DNA of 64,000 nt. Source: Polaribacter pectinis (GTDB taxonomy: Bacteria; Bacteroidota; Bacteroidia; Flavobacteriales; Flavobacteriaceae). Location of the stretch: assembly GCF_014352875.1 (NCBI RefSeq), contig NZ_CP060695.1:3255501-3319500 (forward strand), in the 5' to 3' direction. Below are positions 53,295 through 62,391 of the stretch, one piece after another. Made by a program: the position numbers and the translations under genes. The stretch's first letter is position 1. Every line of letters begins with the position of its first letter. The notes under the pieces are model-generated. The model was not told where the DNA came from. It saw nothing but the letters and a program-made list of their open reading frames with translations, and did no database searches.

Positions 53295-54218
53295 ATGAAA
53301 AAAATTATAACAATCATTGCAGTTATCTTATTTACTGTTTCTGCAAAAGCTCAACAAGATCCACAGTATACTCAATACATGTATAATATGAACATCGTAA
53401 ATCCAGCATACGCTGGATCTTACGATGCTTTAAGTCTTAACTTTTTAGCAAGAACACAATGGGTAGGTATAGAAGGAGCTCCAGAAACATTAACTTTAGG
53501 AATTCATTCTCCAGTAGGTAAAAATGTTGGTTTAGGTCTATCTGTTATTGTAGATAAATTGGGACCAGTTCAAGAGCAAAATTTTTATGGAGATTTTTCC
53601 TACACTTTAAATGTTAGTGAAAAAGGAAAACTTGCTTTAGGATTAAAAGCAGGAGCAACATTTTTTAATGTTTGTTTACCATGTTTAAACCCTGCAGAAC
53701 CTCTTGCTAGTGATGCAGCTCTAATTAATCAAAAAGCAAATAGAATATTACCAAATTTTGGATTTGGAGCATATTATTACACAGACAAATTTTATGCAGG
53801 TCTAGCAATTCCTAACTTATTAGAAACTCTTCATTTTGAGAAAAAAGGTGGTCAGGTAAGTAGAGCATCAGAAAGAAAACATTTATTTTTAACAAGTGGT
53901 TACGTTTTCGATTTAAATGCAGATTTAAAACTAAAACCATCTATAATGGTTAAAGCTGCAGAAGGAGCACCATTATCTGTAGATTTCTCTGGAAACGTTT
54001 TATTATACGATAAATTAGAATTCGGACTTTCATATAGATTAGATGAATCAGTATCTGCATTAATAAATGTAAGAGCAAGGAAGAATTTAAGAATAGGTTA
54101 TGCCTATGATTATACACTTACAAACCTTGGTAATTTTAATTCAGGTTCACACGAAATATTCTTATTATTTAATTTCGATTTTGAAAGAAATAAAATTAAA
54201 TCTCCAAGATTCTTCTAG
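53295..54218 (+). CDS. PorP/SprF family type IX secretion system membrane protein
   Basis: A 307-residue outer-membrane beta-barrel protein of the PorP/SprF family. The signal peptide (MKKIITIIAVILFTVSAKA) is followed by the family signature QQDPQYTQYMYNMNIVNPAYAGS and repeated amphipathic strands with GLGLSV, GLKAGATF, GFGAYYYT and FGLSYRLD, ending with an aromatic strand and charged tail. SprF proteins are needed for export of cognate type B sorting-domain cargo such as SprB, so this is probably the dedicated partner of the giant adhesin ending 20 bases upstream. Start: ATG 53295 gives a clean signal peptide; ATG 53280 is also possible. Confidence 0.9.
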   Translation: MKKIITIIAVILFTVSAKAQQDPQYTQYMYNMNIVNPAYAGSYDALSLNFLARTQWVGIEGAPETLTLGIHSPVGKNVGLGLSVIVDKLGPVQEQNFYGDFSYTLNVSEKGKLALGLKAGATFFNVCLPCLNPAEPLASDAALINQKANRILPNFGFGAYYYTDKFYAGLAIPNLLETLHFEKKGGQVSRASERKHLFLTSGYVFDLNADLKLKPSIMVKAAEGAPLSVDFSGNVLLYDKLEFGLSYRLDESVSALINVRARKNLRIGYAYDYTLTNLGNFNSGSHEIFLLFNFDFERNKIKSPRFF

Positions 54219-54234
54219 TTTTAACAATACAATT

Positions 54235-56217
54235 ATGAAAAAAATAATACAAATTACAATCGTACTTTTATTCAGTTCTTTAACCATATTGGGTCAAACT
54301 AAAGAAACGAAAAAAGCAGATACACATTTTGAAAATTTATCTTATAGTTTAGCTGCTGAAGAATATGAAAAATTAGCAGAGTCAGACGCAACAGAACATG
54401 TCTTACAAAGACTTGGAGATAGCCATTATTTTAATGTAGAAATGAAAACTGCATTAGAAGCTTATACTAGATTATTTCAAAATTTTCCAACTCAAGAACC
54501 AGAATATATCTTTAGGTATGCACAATCTTTAAGAGCAACTGGTAATTTTAAAGAATCAGATAAATGGATGAAAAAGTTTCATCAAGTTAAAAAGAATGAC
54601 TCTAGAGGAATTCATTTTACAAACCATGAAGCTACCTTAAATGAACTTATAAATGGTGACCCTGGATATACTGTTACTAATTTAAGAAGTATAAATACAG
54701 TTAATTCAGATTTTGGAGTTACAGATTATGGAAATACAATTTTATTTTCTTCACCAAGAGAAGGAAGCGTATTTGTTAAAAGAAACCATACAAGAAATAA
54801 CAAAAATTTCCTTGACATTTATAAAGTTATTAAAGAGAAAATAACAACTAATGAAGGAGATGATTCTGAAGAAAGACCAATGTTTACAAGTGATGTAAAT
54901 TCTAAATATCACGAGTCTTCTGTTACTTTTTCTCCAGATAGAAAAACAATGTATTTCACCAGAAACAACTACAATAAAGGAGTTTATAGAAATGATAAAA
55001 AAGGATATAACAATCTAAAAATTTACAAATCTGTTTGGGTTTATAATGAATGGGTTAATGTAGAAGAAGTTCCTTTTAATAGTAACGAATACTCTACAGG
55101 ACATCCTTCTGTAAGTAAAGACGGTAAAAAATTATATTTTGCTTCAGACATGCCTGGCGGAATTGGAGAAACAGATATCTATGTAGTAGACATAAATGAT
55201 GATGGATCTTTTGGAACACCTCAAAATTTAGGATCAGAAGTAAACACAGAAGGTAGAGAAATGTTTCCATTCATATCAAAAGATGATGTATTGTATTTTT
55301 CTTCAGATGGTCATTTTGGAATTGGAGCTTTAGATGTTTTTGCAACTAAAAAAGATAAAGGAGTTTATACAAAACCGGTAAATTTAAAAGCACCAGTAAA
55401 CTCTAAATTAGATGATTTTGCTTTTTCTATAAATCCAGTAACAAAAACTGGGTATTTATCTTCAAACAGAGAAGGTGGTGTTGGAGATGACGATATTTAT
55501 GGAGTTGTAGAATTAGAAAAACCAGAGGTTATTGCAAAACCACCATGTATGCAAACTGTTACTGGAATTGTAAAAGATAAAAAGTTTCAAAAACCATTAC
55601 CAGGCGCAAAGTTAGTTTTAAAAGATGCTAATGGTAACGTTGTTACAGAAACGTTTGCAGATGCAAACGCAACATTTACTTTTACATTACCTTGTAATAA
55701 TAACTATACTGTAATGGCTACTAAACAATATTATCAGCCAGATACAGCGTCTTTTGCCAGTTCAGAAGAAGAAAAGATAGAACTAGATTTAGATTTTGCA
55801 TTAGATATCATTTCAGACTTTAATTATAACGAAAGAGATGAGCTTGTAATTAAAATAAAACCTATTTATTTCGATTATGACAAATCTAATATAAGACCAG
55901 ATGCGGCAGCAGAATTAGATATTGTTGTGGCAATAATGAAACAATACCCAAGTTTAGAAATTAGAGGAAGTTCTCATACAGATGCTCGTGGTAAAGCTTC
56001 TTACAATGAAAGATTATCAGAAAGAAGAGCAAAATCTACTGTAGCATATATTATATCTAAAGGGATAAATTCTAGTAGAATAGTAGATAAAGGTTATGGA
56101 GAAACTCGTTTAACAAATGGTTGTGTAGATAATGACAATCATACAAACCGTGTTAAATGTACAAAAGAAGAACACCAAGCAAACAGAAGAACCGAGTTTG
56201 TAATTACAAAAATGTAA
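54235..56217 (+). CDS. PorE-like OmpA-family protein (TPR, PD40, CTD-like, OmpA)
   Basis: A 660-residue envelope protein. After a signal peptide (ending ILGQ) come an N-terminal TPR-like helical region (about 25-130), PD40/WD40-like beta-propeller repeats (SSVTFSPDRKTMYFTRNN, GHPSVSKDGKKLYFASDMPGG, MFPFISKDDVLYFSSDG, GYLSSNREGGVGDDDIY), a carboxypeptidase-regulatory-like domain (TGIVKDKKFQKPLPGAKLVLKD) and a C-terminal OmpA peptidoglycan-binding domain (IYFDYDKSNIRPDAAAEL, SSHTDARGKASYNERLSERRA). The same order is found in PorE of P. gingivalis, part of the T9SS. It starts 16 bases after the SprF-like gene and ends the operon at a strong terminator. The ATG at 54235 is chosen over an upstream frame extension. 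Confidence 0.9.
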   Translation: MKKIIQITIVLLFSSLTILGQTKETKKADTHFENLSYSLAAEEYEKLAESDATEHVLQRLGDSHYFNVEMKTALEAYTRLFQNFPTQEPEYIFRYAQSLRATGNFKESDKWMKKFHQVKKNDSRGIHFTNHEATLNELINGDPGYTVTNLRSINTVNSDFGVTDYGNTILFSSPREGSVFVKRNHTRNNKNFLDIYKVIKEKITTNEGDDSEERPMFTSDVNSKYHESSVTFSPDRKTMYFTRNNYNKGVYRNDKKGYNNLKIYKSVWVYNEWVNVEEVPFNSNEYSTGHPSVSKDGKKLYFASDMPGGIGETDIYVVDINDDGSFGTPQNLGSEVNTEGREMFPFISKDDVLYFSSDGHFGIGALDVFATKKDKGVYTKPVNLKAPVNSKLDDFAFSINPVTKTGYLSSNREGGVGDDDIYGVVELEKPEVIAKPPCMQTVTGIVKDKKFQKPLPGAKLVLKDANGNVVTETFADANATFTFTLPCNNNYTVMATKQYYQPDTASFASSEEEKIELDLDFALDIISDFNYNERDELVIKIKPIYFDYDKSNIRPDAAAELDIVVAIMKQYPSLEIRGSSHTDARGKASYNERLSERRAKSTVAYIISKGINSSRIVDKGYGETRLTNGCVDNDNHTNRVKCTKEEHQANRRTEFVITKM

Positions 56218-56241
56218 TAAATAAATAGTTAAAATATAAGA

Positions 56242-56267
56242 AGAGCCTTTTTAAAGGCTCTTTTTTT
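56242..56267 (+). terminator. Terminator of the giant-adhesin operon
   Basis: Perfect 9-bp stem AGAGCCTTT / AAAGGCTCT with a 2-base spacer and a T7 run. Confidence 0.9.
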
Positions 56268-56332
56268 GTGCCATAAAACCAAGAATTACAAGAAATTGAT
56301 TAATTTCGCAATCTTATCAGAAAAGAGAAACA

Positions 56333-59300
56333 ATGAAAGCGAAATTTCCTGAATATAAAGGTCTTGACTTACCAAAAGTAGCAGAAGAAATTCTTAACTA
56401 TTGGGAAGAAAACAACATATTTGAAAAAAGTGTAACTACAAGAGAAGGCGCAGAGCCTTATGTATTTTTTGAAGGACCTCCTTCAGCAAATGGACTTCCA
56501 GGAGTACATCATGTTTTAGCACGTGCTATTAAAGATATTTTTCCACGTTATAAAACCATGAAAGGTTTCCAAGTAAAGCGAAAAGCTGGTTGGGATACAC
56601 ATGGTTTACCTATAGAATTAGGTGTAGAAAAAGAATTGGGAATTACCAAAGAAGACATTGGAAAAAAAATTTCTGTAGAAGATTACAACGCTGCATGTAG
56701 AAAAGCAGTAATGCGTTATACAGATATTTGGAACGATTTAACCCAGAAAATGGGTTATTGGGTAGATATGGACGATCCATATATTACTTACGAACCAAAA
56801 TATATGGAAACTGTTTGGTGGTTGTTAAAAGAGATTTATAATAAGAAACTTATTTATAAAGGATATACAATTCAGCCATATTCTCCAAAAGCGGGAACAG
56901 GATTAAGTTCTCACGAATTAAATCAACCAGGAACATACCAAGATGTTACAGACACAACAATTGTAGCACAGTTTAAGGCTGTTGAAAACACGTTACCAGA
57001 TTTTCTAAAGAAGTATGACCATTTAAATTTTATTGCTTGGACAACAACTCCTTGGACGCTGCCAAGTAATACTGCTTTAACTGTTGGACCAAAAATAGAT
57101 TATGTTGTAGTTGCAACTTATAATCAATATACTTTTGAGCCTATTCACGTTATTTTAGCGAAAAATTTAGTTGGAAAACAATTTGTAGGAAAAAATAATT
57201 TTGAAGCAGAAAATGTAGAAGAATTAAGTAGCTATAATAAAGGCGATAAAAAAATACCTTACTTAATTGCTACAGAATGTAAAGGAACAGATTTAGTAGG
57301 AATTAAATACGAGCAAATTTTAGATTATGATTGTAAATTTGAGAATAAACAAGATGCATTTAGAGTAATTTCTGGAGATTTTGTTACTACAGAAGATGGA
57401 ACAGGAATTGTACACACAGCACCAACTTTTGGAGCAGATGATGCATTGGTTGCAAAACAAGCAGTACCTCCAATTCCGCCATTATTAGTAAAAGATGAGA
57501 ATGATAATTTAGTGCCTTTAGTAGATTTACAAGGAAAATTTAGACCAGAAGTAACTGAATTTGCGGGTAAATATGTAAAGAACGAATATTATGCAGAAGG
57601 TGACGCACCAGAAAAATCTGTAGATGTAGAAATTGCCATCAAATTAAAAACAGAAAACAAGGCTTTTAAAGTCGAAAAATACAAGCACAGTTATCCTAAT
57701 TGTTGGAGAACAGACAAGCCAATTTTATATTACCCATTAGATTCTTGGTTTATAAAAGTAACGGATGTTAAAGATAGAATGCATTCTTTAAACAAAACGA
57801 TTAACTGGAAACCTGAATCTACAGGAACAGGACGTTTTGGAAACTGGTTGGCAAACGCAAACGACTGGAATTTATCTCGTTCAAGATATTGGGGAATTCC
57901 TTTACCAATCTGGAGAACAGAAGATGGTAAAGAAGAAATCTGTATTGGTTCTGTTAAAGAATTAAAAGAAGAAATGGCGAAAGCTGTTGAAGCAGGAGTT
58001 TTAGCAAAAGATATTTTCGAAGATTTTGAAGTTGATAATAATTCTGAAGAAAACTATGCGAAAATAGATTTGCATAAAAATATTGTAGATGAAATTACTT
58101 TAGTATCAGCTTCTGGACAACCAATGAAACGCGAAAGCGATTTAATTGATGTTTGGTTCGATTCTGGTTCTATGCCTTATGCACAATGGCATTATCCGTT
58201 TGAAAATAAAAATAAAATTGATGGAAACGAATCTTTTCCAGCAGATTTTATTGCAGAAGGAGTAGACCAAACAAGAGGTTGGTTTTATACGTTACATGCA
58301 ATTGCAACAATGGTTTTCGATTCAGTTGCGTATAAAAACGTTGTTTCCAACGGTTTAGTTTTAGACAAAAACGGACATAAAATGTCTAAACGTTTAGGAA
58401 ACGCAACAGATCCATTTACAACATTATCAACTTATGGAGCAGATGCAACTCGTTGGTATATGATTTCGAATGCAAATCCTTGGGATAATTTAAAATTCGA
58501 TTTAGAAGGAATTGAAGAAGTAAAACGTAAGTTTTTCGGAACTTTATATAACACGTATTCATTCTTCACTTTATATACAAATATTGATGGTTTTTCTTAT
58601 TCTGAAGAAGATATTGCTTTAGAAAACAGACCAGAAATAGACAGATGGATTTTATCTGAACTACATACTTTAATTGCTAAAGTTGATAAATTCTACGCAG
58701 AATATGAACCAACAAGAGCAGCAAGAGCAATTTCTGATTTTACACAAGATTACTTAAGTAACTGGTACGTACGTTTAAGTAGAAGACGTTTTTGGAAAGG
58801 AGATTACCAAACAGATAAGATTTCTGCTTACCAAACATTGTATACTTGTATGGTAACTATTGCAAAGTTAGGTTCGCCAATTGCACCATTTTTTATGGAC
58901 AAATTGTATCAAGATTTAAATTCTGTTACAGGTAAAGAAACATCAGAAAGTATTCATTTATCAGATTTCCCAAAATTTGATGAAAGCTTTGTAGATAAAT
59001 CTTTAGAACGTAAAATGGAAAATGCACAAACAATTTCTTCTTTAGTTTTATCATTAAGAGCAAAAGAAAAGATTAAAGTACGTCAGCCATTGCAAAAAAT
59101 TATGATTCCTGTTGATAATGATCAGCAAAAAGAAGAAATTTTAGCAGTTGCAGGTTTAATAAAGCATGAGGTAAATATTAAAGAAGTTCAAATTTTAGAT
59201 GACGCATCAGACATTTTAATCAAACAAATTAAGCCTAATTTTAAAGCTTTAGGACCTAAATTTGGAAAAGATATGCGTTTTGTTGCAGCTGAAGTTCAGA

Positions 59301-59740
59301 AGTTTACACAAGAAGATATTAACAAAATAGAAAAAGATAAAAACATTTCTATAGAAATTAATGGAAAAAATATTACTTTGGAACGCGAAGATGTAGAAAT
59401 ATCATCAAAAGATATAGAAGGTTGGTTGGTTGCAAATGAAGGTGGTTTAACAGTTGCTTTAGATGTTACCATTACAGAAGGATTGCGCAAAGAAGGTGTT
59501 GCCAGAGAATTGGTTAATAGAATTCAGAATGCAAGAAAAGACACAGGTTTAGAAGTTACTGATAAAATTAAATTAACGGTTTTAAATTTCGAAAACTTAC
59601 AACAGTCTATCAACGATAATAAAGAATACATCATGAGTGAAACATTAACCAAAGAATTGGTTTTTGTGGATGAATTAGAAAATGGTACAGAAATTGAATT
59701 CGATACCATTAAAAGTAGAATATTAATCGAAAAAATCTAA
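56333..59740 (+). CDS. ileS: Isoleucyl-tRNA synthetase
   Basis: A 1135-residue class I synthetase charging tRNA-Ile. The HIGH-type motif is HHVL at residues 59-62 (PPSANGLPGVHHVLARAIKD). The editing domain follows with WTTTPWTLPSNTAL and the GTGIVHTAPTFGADD motif, then SRSRYWGIPLPIW, and the KMSKS loop as KMSKR at 683-687. Length and the YWVDMDDPYITYEPKYMETVWW segment indicate the longer clade of IleRS shared with eukaryotes, as is usual in Bacteroidota. Unlike leuS in this window it shows no foreign insertion. A 4-base gap to the DksA-like gene indicates an operon. Confidence 0.95.
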   Translation: MKAKFPEYKGLDLPKVAEEILNYWEENNIFEKSVTTREGAEPYVFFEGPPSANGLPGVHHVLARAIKDIFPRYKTMKGFQVKRKAGWDTHGLPIELGVEKELGITKEDIGKKISVEDYNAACRKAVMRYTDIWNDLTQKMGYWVDMDDPYITYEPKYMETVWWLLKEIYNKKLIYKGYTIQPYSPKAGTGLSSHELNQPGTYQDVTDTTIVAQFKAVENTLPDFLKKYDHLNFIAWTTTPWTLPSNTALTVGPKIDYVVVATYNQYTFEPIHVILAKNLVGKQFVGKNNFEAENVEELSSYNKGDKKIPYLIATECKGTDLVGIKYEQILDYDCKFENKQDAFRVISGDFVTTEDGTGIVHTAPTFGADDALVAKQAVPPIPPLLVKDENDNLVPLVDLQGKFRPEVTEFAGKYVKNEYYAEGDAPEKSVDVEIAIKLKTENKAFKVEKYKHSYPNCWRTDKPILYYPLDSWFIKVTDVKDRMHSLNKTINWKPESTGTGRFGNWLANANDWNLSRSRYWGIPLPIWRTEDGKEEICIGSVKELKEEMAKAVEAGVLAKDIFEDFEVDNNSEENYAKIDLHKNIVDEITLVSASGQPMKRESDLIDVWFDSGSMPYAQWHYPFENKNKIDGNESFPADFIAEGVDQTRGWFYTLHAIATMVFDSVAYKNVVSNGLVLDKNGHKMSKRLGNATDPFTTLSTYGADATRWYMISNANPWDNLKFDLEGIEEVKRKFFGTLYNTYSFFTLYTNIDGFSYSEEDIALENRPEIDRWILSELHTLIAKVDKFYAEYEPTRAARAISDFTQDYLSNWYVRLSRRRFWKGDYQTDKISAYQTLYTCMVTIAKLGSPIAPFFMDKLYQDLNSVTGKETSESIHLSDFPKFDESFVDKSLERKMENAQTISSLVLSLRAKEKIKVRQPLQKIMIPVDNDQQKEEILAVAGLIKHEVNIKEVQILDDASDILIKQIKPNFKALGPKFGKDMRFVAAEVQKFTQEDINKIEKDKNISIEINGKNITLEREDVEISSKDIEGWLVANEGGLTVALDVTITEGLRKEGVARELVNRIQNARKDTGLEVTDKIKLTVLNFENLQQSINDNKEYIMSETLTKELVFVDELENGTEIEFDTIKSRILIEKI

Positions 59741-59744
59741 AATT

Positions 59745-60122
59745 ATGTCAGATGTTAAATTAAAATATTCGGACGAAGATTTGCAAGAATTTAAAGCAAT
59801 CATTGAAAAAAAAATAGCAAGAGCTCAAGAAGATTTAGCTTTGTTAGAAGCTTCTTATAAAAACGATGCAAATAACGGTACAGATGATACTTTATCTAAC
59901 TTTAAATCTTTTGATGAAGGTTCTGAAGTAATGAGCAAAGAAGCAAATGTGCAATTAGCCATTAGACAAGAAAAGTTTATTAGAGACCTTAAAAATGCTT
60001 TATTACGTATAGAAAATAAAACGTATGGTGTTTGTAGAGTAACTAAAAAGCTAATACAAAAAGAACGTTTAAAGTTAGTGCCTCATGCAACGTTAAGCAT
60101 AGAAGCAAAACGCAAACAATAA
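59745..60122 (+). CDS. DksA/TraR-like regulator with incomplete zinc finger
   Basis: A 125-residue protein: an N-terminal coiled coil (DLQEFKAIIEKKIARAQEDLALLEAS) and the DksA-type C-terminal end YGVCRVTKKLIQKERLKLVPHATLSIEAKRK. Only one of the usual four zinc-ligand cysteines remains, a form I recall as common in Bacteroidota homologues. DksA proteins bind RNA polymerase through the secondary channel in the stringent response; whether this one does so is unproven. It follows ileS after 4 bases and ends at a strong terminator. Confidence 0.85.
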   Translation: MSDVKLKYSDEDLQEFKAIIEKKIARAQEDLALLEASYKNDANNGTDDTLSNFKSFDEGSEVMSKEANVQLAIRQEKFIRDLKNALLRIENKTYGVCRVTKKLIQKERLKLVPHATLSIEAKRKQ

Positions 60123-60128
60123 TTATTA

Positions 60129-60157
60129 AAAAGCTTCCAAATTTTGGAAGCTTTTTT
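60129..60157 (+). terminator. Terminator after the DksA-like gene
   Basis: Perfect stem AAGCTTCCAA / TTGGAAGCTT with a short AT loop and T-run, ending 19 bases before the next start codon. Confidence 0.85.
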
Positions 60158-60175
60158 GTTTAAACTATCTAACGA

Positions 60176-60832
60176 ATGTCTGTTAAAGTACAGTCGAGAA
60201 TTTTGCTTTTCTTCTTATTAGTTTCTGTTGTTGCCTTTTCACAGAAAAAAGTAATTCAAAAATTTCAAAGTCAATTAAATGAAATAGAAATTTCTACAAT
60301 TGGATTAGATGATTTTGTACTAGAAAATTCAGATTCAGAATTTATAGAAATTACGCTAATTGCAGAAAACCCCAACAAACAACACATTATTTTTAAAGAA
60401 GAATACAAAGTTGTTAAAATTGAATTTTCTTTTGATAATTTTAAAAGTGAAGAAACAGTTTTTAGAAAATACATTACCAAAAGATTAAAAAGAGCAAATG
60501 CTATTATTAAAGTACCAAAAGGCAAAAAGGTTACTTTTTTTGGAGAAAGTATTAACATAGAATCTAAAAGTTATGCCGGTAGTTTAGCTATTTTTATTGA
60601 AAAAGGAATTTTAAAACTTCATGACATTAAAGAAGATGCAGAAATAAAATTATATGCAGGAAATGTCTATGCAAACTTAAAAAAGACAAACACTAAAGTG
60701 ATTTCTACTTTAGGTAAAATTAAAGTTGATGATGTTCTGTTTACTAAAAAGTATGAAAAATTTGATAAAAAATTGAGTAATAAATTCTCCATTAATTCTA
60801 TAAAAGCTAATATTTTCTTAACAACGGAATAA
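60176..60832 (+). CDS. Secreted hypothetical protein
   Basis: A 218-residue protein with a signal peptide (ILLFFLLVSVVAFSQ). The rest alternates short strands and Lys/Glu (NEIEISTIGLDDFVLENSDSEFIEITLIAENP, KRLKRANAIIKVPKGKKVTFFGESINIESKSYAG, KLYAGNVYANLKKT), a beta-helix/adhesin-like rhythm reminiscent of DUF4097-type proteins. I cannot assign a family firmly. It lies between the DksA-like gene and lspA in a housekeeping cluster. Function unknown. Confidence 0.7.
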   Translation: MSVKVQSRILLFFLLVSVVAFSQKKVIQKFQSQLNEIEISTIGLDDFVLENSDSEFIEITLIAENPNKQHIIFKEEYKVVKIEFSFDNFKSEETVFRKYITKRLKRANAIIKVPKGKKVTFFGESINIESKSYAGSLAIFIEKGILKLHDIKEDAEIKLYAGNVYANLKKTNTKVISTLGKIKVDDVLFTKKYEKFDKKLSNKFSINSIKANIFLTTE

Positions 60833-60847
60833 ACACAATTTTATTCT

Positions 60848-60855
60848 TATTTTTG
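60848..60855 (+). promoter_or_regulatory. -7 box for lspA
   Basis: TATTTTTG, 19 bases upstream of the lspA ATG; no strong -33 element. Confidence 0.45.
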
Positions 60856-60874
60856 CGATTACAAATTCAGAAAA

Positions 60875-61492
60875 ATGTCAAAAAAGAACCTTGCAATTCT
60901 TACCATATTAATCGCAATTATTCTAGATCAAATAATTAAAATTTATGTAAAAACACACTTTGCTCTTGGAGAAGAAGTGGTAGTTTTCGATTGGTTTATT
61001 CTTCATTTTACAGAAAATAATGGAATGGCAATGGGTTTTGAGTTTGGCGGAAAAGCTGGTAAGCTTTTTTTAACCTTGTTTAGATTAGTTGCTGTTTGTG
61101 GAATTATTTATTGGTTAACACAAACCATAAAAAGAAAAGTAAACAATGCTGTTATTATAGCAATTTCTTTAATTTTTTCTGGTGCAGTTGGTAATATCAT
61201 AGATTCTGTTTTTTATGGAGTTATTTTCGATTCTTCAGAACATAAAGTGGCAACACTTTTTTCAGACAATCCTTATGGTACAATTTTTCATGGTAAAGTT
61301 GTAGACATGTTTTACTTTCCTTTATGGCAAGGAGTTTTACCAGATTGGATTCCTTTTGTTGGCGGAGAATTCTTTACTTTTTTTCAATATATATTTAACC
61401 CTGCAGATGCTTTTATTTCTGTTGGTGTTGCCTTACTTTTTATTTTTAGCAAACAAGCTTTTCCAAAAGAAGAAAAGAAAATAGAAGCATAA
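60875..61492 (+). CDS. lspA: Lipoprotein signal peptidase (signal peptidase II)
   Basis: A 205-residue inner-membrane aspartyl protease that removes signal peptides from prolipoproteins. Family motifs: DQIIK near residue 18, FTENNGMAMG, GAVGNIID (Asp110), and the two catalytic aspartates Asp144 (KVVDMFYFP) and Asp178 (FNPADAFISVG). Four membrane helices are evident. It carries a longer loop between Asp110 and Asp144 than E. coli LspA, as in other Bacteroidota. The two lipoproteins near 6-7 kb would be its substrates. It follows the ileS - dksA-like order typical of the phylum. Confidence 0.95.
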   Translation: MSKKNLAILTILIAIILDQIIKIYVKTHFALGEEVVVFDWFILHFTENNGMAMGFEFGGKAGKLFLTLFRLVAVCGIIYWLTQTIKRKVNNAVIIAISLIFSGAVGNIIDSVFYGVIFDSSEHKVATLFSDNPYGTIFHGKVVDMFYFPLWQGVLPDWIPFVGGEFFTFFQYIFNPADAFISVGVALLFIFSKQAFPKEEKKIEA

Positions 61493-61524
61493 TCTTTTAG
61501 TATCTTTAAAAAAAGTTTTAAAAG

Positions 61525-62121
61525 ATGCGTTTTCTAAAATACATTGCCGTTTTTTTATTAGGTTTTCTAATTGCAAAATTTTGGTACAAACCAAAAATTG
61601 AAAATCATAAAAAAGAAGAAATTCAAGTAGTAGTTAACTCTATAAAAAACTTGAGTAAACTTGTAGTTTCTAAAGGAACTTTCTCTGAAGTTTATAATTA
61701 TTCCGACTCTAAAAAATATTTTTACAATTACCTTTCTTTTGATAAAAAAGCCATTGTTACTGTAAATGCAGAAGTAGAGGTTGGTTATGATTTGTCTAAA
61801 TTAGAAATTGAAATAGATTCTATTGGCAAGAAAATTAGTATTAATAAAATACCAAAAGAGGAAATACTTATTTCCCCAGATATAAAATATTTCGATTTAC
61901 AGCAAAGTAGTTTTAATGCTTTTTCTAAAGAAGAATTGAATAAAATCAACCAAAAAAGTATTGAGAAAATAAAGGAAACTATAGAAGTTACTAATTTAAA
62001 AACAAAAGCAAAAACTAGATTATTAGAAGAACTTTCAAAAATTTACCAGCTTTCTGCTATTTATGGTTGGGAGGTAGTAGATAATACAAATACTAGTTTT
62101 TTAAGTAATTTTAAAAATTAA
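61525..62121 (+). CDS. DUF4230 family protein
   Basis: A 198-residue protein with one N-terminal membrane anchor (YIAVFLLGFLIAKFWY) and an extracytoplasmic DUF4230-type domain: VVNSIKNLSKLVVSKGTFSEVYNY, then AEVEVGYDLSKLEIEIDSIGKKISI, and a helical end TKAKTRLLEELSKIYQLSAIYGWEV. DUF4230 is widespread, of unknown function, and usually membrane-anchored. Thirty-two bases downstream of lspA and ending at a hairpin terminator, so probably the last gene of that unit. Confidence 0.8.
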   Translation: MRFLKYIAVFLLGFLIAKFWYKPKIENHKKEEIQVVVNSIKNLSKLVVSKGTFSEVYNYSDSKKYFYNYLSFDKKAIVTVNAEVEVGYDLSKLEIEIDSIGKKISINKIPKEEILISPDIKYFDLQQSSFNAFSKEELNKINQKSIEKIKETIEVTNLKTKAKTRLLEELSKIYQLSAIYGWEVVDNTNTSFLSNFKN

Positions 62122-62122
62122 A

Positions 62123-62149
62123 AAAACCGATACTTTATGTATCGGTTTT
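62123..62149. terminator. Bidirectional terminator
   Basis: Perfect 11-bp stem AAAACCGATAC / GTATCGGTTTT with a 5-base loop. A-tract and T-tract on either side let it serve the DUF4230 gene and the minus-strand genes to the right. Confidence 0.85.
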
Positions 62150-62185
62150 AAATAATTACTATCCCCTATAATAATAATTATTATA

Positions 62186-62365
62186 TTAAAATCCACTTCC
62201 TGGGTCTTCAGGACTAGCAGCTTGTGCTTTTTGTGGGTTTAGAATTAAATAGGTTCCTAAAGCTGTTAAAGCAGCATATTTACCATAATTTCCAATTTTT
62301 TTAATTGCTTCTTTACGAGTAATTTCTTGAGCAATATCTTGAGTGTTTTCGTTTTGGTTTTTCAT
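62186..62365 (-). CDS. 59-aa export-signal-like mini-protein ending PGSGF
   Basis: Minus-strand ATG at 62365, stop at 62186-62188. The product opens MKNQNENTQDIAQEITRKEA and continues with a basic segment, a moderately hydrophobic stretch (YAALTALGTYLILNP) and QKAQA, followed by a tail ASPEDPGSGF. It looks like a weak Sec- or Tat-type signal (TRKEAIKK instead of a full RR motif) attached to a mature peptide of only about ten residues. I recall small flavobacterial proteins of this build near T9SS cargo genes but cannot name a family. It lies 26 bases downstream of the type A cargo gene on the same strand, suggesting co-transcription. Confidence 0.65.
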   Translation of the reverse strand: MKNQNENTQDIAQEITRKEAIKKIGNYGKYAALTALGTYLILNPQKAQAASPEDPGSGF

Positions 62366-62391
62366 GATGTTTTGTCTTAAAATTATCGTTA

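Noticed and set aside
54100..54234. N-terminal extension of the OmpA-family protein into the SprF-like gene
   Set aside because: A clean signal peptide begins at ATG 54235, after the upstream stop codon.
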